A stretch of 14,128 nt of DNA from Methylobacteriaceae bacterium. GTDB lineage: Bacteria; Pseudomonadota; Alphaproteobacteria; Rhizobiales; Beijerinckiaceae. A program made the position numbers and the translations under genes. The DNA is taken from the NCBI GenBank assembly GCA_031272615.1, contig JAISTL010000174.1, forward strand, positions 1-14,128, read 5' to 3'. Positions 13,179 to 14,128 of this stretch are shown in pieces. The number at the start of each line of letters is the position of its first letter. Positions within the stretch are counted from its first letter, which is position 1. The notes beneath the pieces are model-generated. The model was not told where the DNA came from. It saw only the letters and a program-made list of their open reading frames with translations, and did no database searches.

Positions 13179-14128
13179 ATGGACTACCTTCTCGAAATGA
13201 ACGGCATCACCAAGATGTTCGGTTCGTTCAAGGCCGTGGACAACGTCACGCTGAAGGTGAAGCGGGGGGAAACCCTGTCGCTCTGCGGCGAGAACGGCTC
13301 CGGCAAAAGCACCCTGATGAAGGTGCTGAGCGGCCTCTACCCCTACGGCGACTGGGACGGGGAGATCCTGTTTGACGGCAAGCCGCTGAAAGCCGCCACC
13401 ATCCACGACACCGAAGACATCGGCATCGGCATCATCCACCAGGAACTGGCGCTGGTCAAACAGATGACGGTGCTGGAAAACATGTTTCTCGGCATGGAAT
13501 GGGCCAACCACGGCGTCATGGATTATGACCGCATGTATCTGCGCTGCCGGGAAATGCTGCAAAAGGTCCGGCTGGACGTCGACCCCCATGCCGTCATCGG
13601 CGAACTGGGCCTGGGGCAGCGCCAGCTGGTGGAAATCGCCAAGGCGCTGGGCAAGAACCTGCGCCTGCTGATTCTCGATGAGCCGACGGCGTCGCTCACC
13701 GAGAAGGAAACCGACATTCTGCTCAACATCATCCGCGAGCTGCACCAACAGGGCATCACCTGCATCTACATCTCCCACAAGCTCAACGAGGTCAAGGCGA
13801 TCTCCGATACCGTCTGCATCATCCGCGACGGCGTGCACATCGCCACCGAGCCCGCCGCCTCGCTCACCGAGCAGGATATCATCGCCAAAATGGTCGGGCG
13901 CGAGCTCAAGGACCTCTACCCCCACGAGGAGCACGGCATCGGCGACGAGGTGCTGCGGGTGGAGCATCTGACGGCGTGGCACCCGGTCTACCACCATATC
14001 CGCCGCGTCGACGACGTGTCCTTTGCCTTGCACAAAGGCGAAATCCTCGGCGTCGCCGGGCTGGTCGGCTCCGGCCGCACCGATGTCGCCCAATGCCTGT
14101 TCGGCTGCCATCCCGGACGCTCGGAAGG
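13179..14128 (+). CDS. xylG: D-xylose ABC transporter ATP-binding protein (partial, 3' end outside window)
   Basis: The frame from ATG 13179 gives 316 residues before the window ends; the family has about 510 with two ATPase domains. The first domain is complete: Walker [10 protein letters not shown] (37-45), Q-loop Q88 in IHQELALV, signature [15 protein letters not shown] (143-157), Walker B LLILDEPT (163-170), and switch H200 in ISHKLNEV. The LGLGQ form of the signature is characteristic of XylG and not a defect. The second domain begins near 258; its Walker A is the degenerate GLVGSGRTD (294-302) usual for sugar ABC ATPases. [10 protein letters not shown] is another XylG-specific block. 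A GGGGGG tract lies eight bases before the ATG; a TTG directly before it is a less likely start. The permease gene xylH is expected downstream. Confidence 0.96.
   Translation, partial: MDYLLEMNGITKMFGSFKAVDNVTLKVKRGETLSLCGENGSGKSTLMKVLSGLYPYGDWDGEILFDGKPLKAATIHDTEDIGIGIIHQELALVKQMTVLENMFLGMEWANHGVMDYDRMYLRCREMLQKVRLDVDPHAVIGELGLGQRQLVEIAKALGKNLRLLILDEPTASLTEKETDILLNIIRELHQQGITCIYISHKLNEVKAISDTVCIIRDGVHIATEPAASLTEQDIIAKMVGRELKDLYPHEEHGIGDEVLRVEHLTAWHPVYHHIRRVDDVSFALHKGEILGVAGLVGSGRTDVAQCLFGCHPGRSE

Noticed and set aside
12033..14111. 692-codon minus-strand open frame opposite xylF and xylG
   Set aside because: It spans two clear genes and their non-coding gap on the other strand and resembles no protein; a codon-bias shadow.

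Overview
The window looks like a chromosomal segment of a GC-rich alphaproteobacterium, probably outside the classical Rhizobiales and perhaps Rhodospirillales-like; this is inferred from gene content, not measured. Supporting signs are a stand-alone DsbD-N-domain secreted protein divergent from yqgE, a small basic Cys-pair secreted protein, and a tctCBA tripartite tricarboxylate transporter. There are no rRNA or tRNA genes, no CRISPR array and no complete insertion sequence. Apart from one decayed gene fragment, every gene belongs to a known family. I do not see an undescribed multi-gene system; the points of interest are regulatory DNA, RNA hairpins and a gene relic.

Layout. (1) 1-2500, housekeeping: a DsbD-N-type periplasmic protein on the minus strand, cut by the window start; then divergent yqgE/algH and a DEDDh 3'-5' exonuclease as a pair; then a convergent small secreted protein. 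(2) 2500-6160, a solute-uptake operon: a long leader, tctC (periplasmic binding protein), a terminator-like hairpin, tctB and tctA. (3) 6160-6600, a scar region: a 9-bp tandem repeat and a remnant of a DUF1016/YhcG (PDDEXK nuclease family) gene. (4) 6600-7470, an S49 (SppA/SohB-like) peptidase. (5) 7470-14128, a xylose locus: an AT-rich control region with repeated TTGATG-type sites, a LacI-family regulator, xylA, xylB, xylF, and xylG cut by the window end; xylH would be expected just beyond.

How the genes work together. XylF binds D-xylose in the periplasm and XylG powers import with an unseen permease. XylA isomerises xylose to xylulose, and XylB phosphorylates it to xylulose-5-phosphate for the pentose phosphate pathway. 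The LacI-family protein is the likely local repressor. Two related 18-bp operator-like sequences with a central ACGT lie 126 bp apart upstream of its own gene, so the likely mode is autoregulated, sugar-relieved repression of regulator-xylA-xylB. The tct operon takes up an unidentified carboxylate. In both transport operons the gene for the abundant binding protein is followed by a strong hairpin before the membrane or ATPase genes, which would give more binding protein than downstream components.
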